From Paracoccus shandongensis (GTDB lineage: Bacteria; Pseudomonadota; Alphaproteobacteria; Rhodobacterales; Rhodobacteraceae), in the NCBI RefSeq assembly GCF_017315735.1, contig NZ_JAFLRK010000033.1, positions 1 through 37,593 on the forward strand: DNA of 37,593 bases, read 5' to 3'. Shown here piece after piece: positions 34,020-37,593 of the stretch. Made by a program: the position numbers and the translations under genes. The notes beneath the pieces are model-generated. The model ran no database searches. It had not been told where the DNA came from and saw nothing but the letters and a program-made list of their open reading frames with translations. How positions within the stretch are numbered: position 1 is the first letter of the stretch; each line of letters begins with the position of its first letter.

Positions 34020-34042
34020 AATCCCCGCCTCTTGCGGGGGTT
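34020..34042 (+). terminator. Probable terminator of the hydrolase-like gene
   Basis: AATCCCCGC (34020-34028) pairs with GCGGGGGTT (34034-34042), 9 bp with one G-T pair, loop CTCTT, followed by CTGTATTT. It lies 21 bp after the stop, inside the AT-rich island. Confidence 0.65.
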
Positions 34043-34152
34043 CTGTATTTGCGAAAGCTTCGTAAAGGCGGCACAGGCGCGGTGTCCAGTTTGTCCAACA
34101 AAGCGGGCCACAAGGCTTTTAGACAAGATCAGAACAATAGCGCTAGCCAACC

Positions 34153-34755
34153 CTACCCCGCCGCCTGCAAATCCGCCGTCAGCCCCGCCAGATCCCCCCG
34201 CCGCGTTGTCAGCATCGCGGCGATCTCGGCGCGTTCGCTGGCCAGCATGTTCACGCCCTCGATGATGATGTTGAAGAACCTGTCGCGGCCGGACTTGTTC
34301 GACACATGCCATTCCACCTCCATGGGCGCGCGGCCGTTCAGATAGGCGACCGAGGTGACGGCGTAGAAGCTTTTCAGCGGGCGCGCGCCCGTCACCTCGA
34401 TCCTGGATCCGATGAACTCGCGGAACCGCTTGCCGTATTTTCGCCCGATATAGCCCTGGAACGCCTGGGTATAGGCGGCAAGCGCGCCTGCATCAGCCTG
34501 CCGCGCGGCGGGGCCGAGCGCGGATCGGGCGATCACGTCCACATCGGCATAGCGCACGAAGATCGATTCAAAGTCGCGATACATTCGGGCGGGTGGTTGG
34601 CCCGAGTTGATGACCTGGTAGACCTCGCCCAGGGCGGTGCTGATCAGCACGCTGGCCTGGTTGGCGTCCAGCGCCCAAGCCTCGCGCAGGGGCGCCAGCG
34701 CCAGCGCCGCAGCGCCCCCGAACAGGGTCAGGAAACCGCGCCGGTCATTCGGCAT
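34153..34755 (-). CDS. mlaC: MlaC-type phospholipid-binding periplasmic protein
   Basis: A protein of about 200 aa. MlaC shuttles phospholipids between the outer-membrane MlaA complex and the inner-membrane MlaFEDB complex. It has a Tat-like signal (DRRGFLTLFG, then an Ala-rich core, cleavage near AWA), and a body with FESIFVRYADVDVIARSALG, YKGYxGRKYGKRF-like spacing and the VEWHVSNKSG strand typical of MlaC. The start is ATG 34755, overlapping mlaA by 11 bp; TTG 34791 has a stronger GGGGGG site and cannot be excluded. It is coupled with mlaA; the ABC part of the system is not in the window. Confidence 0.85.
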   Translation of the reverse strand: MPNDRRGFLTLFGGAAALALAPLREAWALDANQASVLISTALGEVYQVINSGQPPARMYRDFESIFVRYADVDVIARSALGPAARQADAGALAAYTQAFQGYIGRKYGKRFREFIGSRIEVTGARPLKSFYAVTSVAYLNGRAPMEVEWHVSNKSGRDRFFNIIIEGVNMLASERAEIAAMLTTRRGDLAGLTADLQAAG

Positions 34756-35533
34756 AAGGGTCGATGGCGTCGTCCGCAGCATATGGGTCAATGTCGGTTC
34801 CCCCCTCGTTCAGTTCATGGCGGCGGTGCATCAGGTAGATCAGCCGCAGTTGCGCATAGCTATCCGCACTGTCCTGCAGCACGCTATCCACCGTGTCGCC
34901 GAATCGCGCCCGATCACCGGCTTTTGAGGCCGCGCGCAGGCCAAAGGCCGCCCATGCCGCGTCCCGGTGCAGCAGGTGATAAAGCGGGTCGATCACCAGA
35001 TCGACGACCTTGCCCGCCGCGTCCCGCTGCGTCGAGGGGCCAAGCACCGGCAGTTCCAGATAGGCGCCCTCGGGGACGCCCCAGACGGCCAGGGTCTCGC
35101 CGAAATCGGTGTCGTGTTCGGGCAGGCCGAAATCTGTCCCGGCCGGATCGAGCAGACCGCCGATTCCCAGCGTCGAGTTGACGGCAAAGCGGAAGAAGTT
35201 CTTGATCGCAGGCTCGGGACGGCCTTGAAGCAGGCTGTTCGCCACCTTCCCCGGCAGCGACAGGTTGGCGCCCGCGTTGATCACCAGATCCATCGTGCCC
35301 GGGCCCGCGCCATCGTTCCCATCGCCAGCCAGCCGGGCGACCGGACCGATCACCCGCTGGTCCACGGCCTTGTTGAAGGCATGGACGCGGCGGTTCTGCG
35401 CCTCGAAGGGGTCGTTGACTCGGATGCCGTCCTGCATCACAGGCTTGGACGCGCAGCCCGCCAGGGCCAGAAAAAGGGCCAGCGGGGCGGCAAGGGACAA
35501 GGGGCGCAAAGGATCTCCTAACCTTTTTGGCAT
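34745..35533 (-). CDS. mlaA: MlaA/VacJ outer-membrane lipoprotein
   Basis: A 262-aa lipoprotein: signal peptide with lipobox LALAGC (Cys27), then the MlaA domain with NDPFEAQNRRVHAFN, VINAGANLSLPGKVANSLLQG, RFAVNSTLGIGGLLDPA and ETLAVWGVPEGAYLELPVLGPS, all family hallmarks. MlaA extracts misplaced phospholipids from the outer leaflet of the outer membrane with a porin. The C-terminal tail is acidic (DIDPYAADDAIDPYAE), unlike the E. coli protein. ATG 35533 gives a correct lipoprotein signal; the upstream frame is a shadow. It diverges from the type I secretion gene with 106 bp between starts. Confidence 0.93.
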   Translation of the reverse strand: MPKRLGDPLRPLSLAAPLALFLALAGCASKPVMQDGIRVNDPFEAQNRRVHAFNKAVDQRVIGPVARLAGDGNDGAGPGTMDLVINAGANLSLPGKVANSLLQGRPEPAIKNFFRFAVNSTLGIGGLLDPAGTDFGLPEHDTDFGETLAVWGVPEGAYLELPVLGPSTQRDAAGKVVDLVIDPLYHLLHRDAAWAAFGLRAASKAGDRARFGDTVDSVLQDSADSYAQLRLIYLMHRRHELNEGGTDIDPYAADDAIDPYAE

Positions 35534-35639
35534 AGAGCGGGTATAGGAACCGATCAGGATTCGACCGCGGCATTGGGGATCCGCATACTGGCGCTCAGGT
35601 CCGGCAGCAAGGCCGCCGGGCAGAACGAGGATGTGATAG

Positions 35640-37391
35640 ATGAGCAAACCGCCTGTATTCCAGGATGGGGCAAGGGAGTTGCGCAAGGCGCGCGCCGCGG
35701 GAATGCCGCTGTTTGCGGCGGTTGCGCTGTTTTCCGCCGTGGTGAACCTGCTGATGCTGACCGGGCCGCTGTTCATGCTGCAGGTTTACGACCGCGTGCT
35801 GGCGTCGCGCTCGGTCGAGACGCTGACGGCGCTGTTCGTGCTGGTGGTGTTCCTGTTCCTGCTGATGGGCTTCATCGACTTCATCCGCACCCGCGTAATG
35901 GGGCGCATCGCCGTCCGCTTCCAGGACCGGATGGAGGGGCGCGTCTTCACCGCCGCGCTGCGCGAGGGGGCGATTTCCGGCGACGAATCGGCGGCGGCGG
36001 CCAGCGGAATGCGCGACCTGGACGCGGTCCAGCGGCTGATCGCCTCGCCCGTGCTGCTGGCGGTCTTCGACCTGCCCTGGGCGCCGCTGTTCCTGGCGGC
36101 GGTCTATATCTTCCATCCGCTGCTGGGCGTGGTGGCGACGGTGGGCGGCGCGATCCTTGTCTTCACGACCATGGCCAACCGGGTGCTGACCAAGGCGCCC
36201 CTGCAACAGGCGAACATCGCCTCGGCGCAGGCGCAGCGCATGGCCGATCTTTACCGCGACGAGGGCGAGGTGATCGGGGCCCTGGGGATGCGCAGCGCGA
36301 CCTATGCCCGCTGGCGCAAGGCGCGTTCCGAGGCGCAGGAGCAGACGGTGAAGGGTGCCGACCTGTCTTCGGGCTTCACGGTCTTTTCCAAGAGCTTCCG
36401 GCTGTTCCTGCAAAGCGCAATGCTGGCCGCTGGCGCCTGGCTGGTGCTGCAGCAGGCGGTGACGCCCGGCGCGATGATCGCCAGTTCCATCATGATGGGC
36501 CGGGCCCTGGCGCCGGTCGAACAGCTTGTCAGCGGGTGGCCTGCGGTGCAGGCCGCGCAGGATGCCTGGGACCGGCTGGCCCGTCTTTTGTCGCGCCAGC
36601 CCGCGCAGGTCACGCACACCCCCCTGCCCCGCCCCGAGGCCATGCTGGAGGTGCGCCAGTTGTCCGTCGCGCCCCCGGGGCAGAACGTGGCGACGGTGCG
36701 CGGCGTGTCCTTCAGCGTGGCGCCGGGCCAGGCGCTTGGCGTGATCGGACCTTCGGGCGCGGGCAAATCGACGCTGGCCCGCGCGCTGATCGGGGCCTGG
36801 CCGGTGGGCGCGGGCTCGATCCGCCTGGGGGGCGCGACGCTGGACCAGTATGACCCGGATGTGCTGGGCAACCTGATCGGCTATCTGCCCCAGCAGGTGA
36901 CGCTGTTCGACGGCACCATTGCCGAGAACATCGCCCGCCTTGCGCCCGAACCCGACCCGGCGCGCGTGGTGCGTGCGGCGCAGGCGGCGGCGGCGCACCA
37001 GATGATCCTGGACCTGCCGCAGGGCTATGACACGCGCATCAGCCAGGCGGCCGGGCGGCTGTCGGGCGGGCAGATCCAGCGGATCGGGCTGGCCCGCGCG
37101 CTGTATCCCGACCCGGTGCTGCTGGTCCTGGACGAGCCGAACTCGAACCTCGACAACGAAGGCTCGATGGCGCTGAACGCCGCGATCCGGCGGGTCAAGG
37201 CGCAGAACGGCTGCGTGATCATCATGGCGCACCGGCCGGCGGCCATCAATGAATGCGAATTGCTGCTGGTCATGGAACAGGGGATCCGCCGCGCCTTCGG
37301 GCCGCGCGACAAGGTGCTGCAGGAAATGGTGCAGAATTCCCAGCAGATCCTGAAATCGCAGGAAACCGGCCGCACGGGAGGCGTGTCATGA
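35640..37391 (+). CDS. Type I secretion system permease/ATPase (PrtD/LapB-like)
   Basis: A 583-aa ABC exporter half-unit: a transmembrane domain (about 25-310) with hydrophobic helices near 25-48, 58-80, 135-175 and 260-295, then the nucleotide-binding domain with Walker A GPSGAGKST (370-378), ABC signature LSGGQ, Walker B LLVLDEPNSNLD and switch His in MAHRP. It lacks an N-terminal peptidase domain, which fits the PrtD/AprD group that exports RTX-type proteins lacking leader peptides. ATG 35640 has GAGGA upstream. Its stop overlaps the next start as ATGA. The cargo is not in the window. Confidence 0.92.
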   Translation: MSKPPVFQDGARELRKARAAGMPLFAAVALFSAVVNLLMLTGPLFMLQVYDRVLASRSVETLTALFVLVVFLFLLMGFIDFIRTRVMGRIAVRFQDRMEGRVFTAALREGAISGDESAAAASGMRDLDAVQRLIASPVLLAVFDLPWAPLFLAAVYIFHPLLGVVATVGGAILVFTTMANRVLTKAPLQQANIASAQAQRMADLYRDEGEVIGALGMRSATYARWRKARSEAQEQTVKGADLSSGFTVFSKSFRLFLQSAMLAAGAWLVLQQAVTPGAMIASSIMMGRALAPVEQLVSGWPAVQAAQDAWDRLARLLSRQPAQVTHTPLPRPEAMLEVRQLSVAPPGQNVATVRGVSFSVAPGQALGVIGPSGAGKSTLARALIGAWPVGAGSIRLGGATLDQYDPDVLGNLIGYLPQQVTLFDGTIAENIARLAPEPDPARVVRAAQAAAAHQMILDLPQGYDTRISQAAGRLSGGQIQRIGLARALYPDPVLLVLDEPNSNLDNEGSMALNAAIRRVKAQNGCVIIMAHRPAAINECELLLVMEQGIRRAFGPRDKVLQEMVQNSQQILKSQETGRTGGVS

Positions 37392-37593
37392 GCGACGAGG
37401 TGAAAAAGCCCGAGGAGGGCCAGACCCCTCCGCCGCGCCCCTCGGGCATCCAGACGGGGATCCTGTCCAGCCGCATCGGCGCGCCGGTCGAGGGGCCGAT
37501 CCCCGGCCCGACCGTGCGTCCGGCCGTGGCTGCGGCCCCGGTTCCCCCGGCGCCTCCGGTCCAGCCGCCCGCGCCGCCCCGGCCCATCGCGCC
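37388..37593 (+). CDS. Probable type I secretion membrane-fusion (HlyD-type) protein, 3' end outside window
   Basis: Only the first 68 codons are present: MSDEVKKPEEGQTPPPRPSG, then an Ile/Gly/Pro-rich stretch and a proline-rich segment. No membrane segment is reached yet. The HlyD-type assignment comes from position: the start overlaps the stop of the type I exporter ATPase (ATGA), as the PrtE-like adaptor does in such operons. The long Pro-rich cytoplasmic N-terminus is unusual for the family but not disqualifying. The remaining sequence is needed to confirm. Confidence 0.65.
   Translation, partial: MSDEVKKPEEGQTPPPRPSGIQTGILSSRIGAPVEGPIPGPTVRPAVAAAPVPPAPPVQPPAPPRPIA

Noticed and set aside
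35595..37232. A 545-aa minus-strand frame opposite the type I secretion ATPase
   Set aside because: Arg/His/Gln-rich shadow; the plus strand encodes an ABC ATPase with all motifs intact.
1..37593. Search by eye for tRNA or rRNA genes, CRISPR arrays, intact insertion sequences, prophage genes or a replication origin
   Set aside because: No stretch showed tRNA-like conserved loops, regularly spaced repeats, transposase motifs with terminal repeats, or DnaA-box clusters. A covariance-model scan would be needed for a firm negative.

Overview
The window is high-GC chromosomal DNA of an alphaproteobacterium, most likely a member of the Rhodobacteraceae/Paracoccaceae and probably Paracoccus-like. 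This is inferred from gene content, local gene order and protein features such as a class A PBP with a cysteine-bounded insertion, an FtsE-FtsX-PlsC operon and an ArgH/small lipoprotein/LysA/TIGR02302 operon. It is mostly dense housekeeping DNA with about 37 genes. Many neighbours share 1-11 nt start/stop overlaps (ATGA, GTGA, TAATG, TGATG). The long antisense reading frames are GC-driven shadows of real genes.

Layout. 1-2046 is the 3' part of infB, closed by a perfect terminator. It is followed on the minus strand by a 42-aa ORF and a mutT/argJ/peptidyl-prolyl isomerase operon. secA (5056-7773, +) diverges from the isomerase behind a TTGACA-N17-TAGATC promoter. A sulfotransferase-like gene follows. 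Next is a minus-strand formyl-methionine cluster (two deformylase-type genes, then fmt). 10691-13503 (+) carries a PatB-type C-S lyase, an L,D-transpeptidase and accA. 13507-15901 (-) is ftsE-ftsX-plsC, divergent from a zinc-ribbon membrane protein. 16718-22063 (-) is argH, a tiny lipoprotein, lysA and a large TIGR02302 protein. A TlpA-type thioredoxin and the tag glycosylase overlap tail to tail. A stand-alone EAL phosphodiesterase is followed by phaA-phaB for polyhydroxybutyrate precursors. Then come a minus-strand DUF2007/methyltransferase/YdcH group, a polyprenyl diphosphate synthase, amtB and a PBP1A-type enzyme.

32617-34150 stands out. It is visibly AT-richer, has foreign-looking codon use, and holds a non-coding or eroded stretch plus one alpha/beta-hydrolase-like gene. 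It is the best candidate for recent horizontal acquisition. After it, mlaA-mlaC (outer-membrane lipid asymmetry) run leftward. A type I secretion ABC transporter and the start of its membrane-fusion partner run off the right edge.

Points worth a second look are: a degenerate deformylase paralogue that lost its metal-binding Cys and catalytic Glu next to an intact copy; three copies of an AATATCCC-led palindromic intergenic repeat; two overlooked small ORFs (42 and 49 aa); an inverted repeat between phaA and phaB; a predicted sequestered ribosome-binding site in front of the sulfotransferase-like gene; and the AT-rich island. I saw no tRNA or rRNA gene, CRISPR array, intact insertion sequence or replication origin. 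I did not find a clear new multi-gene defence or biosynthetic system.
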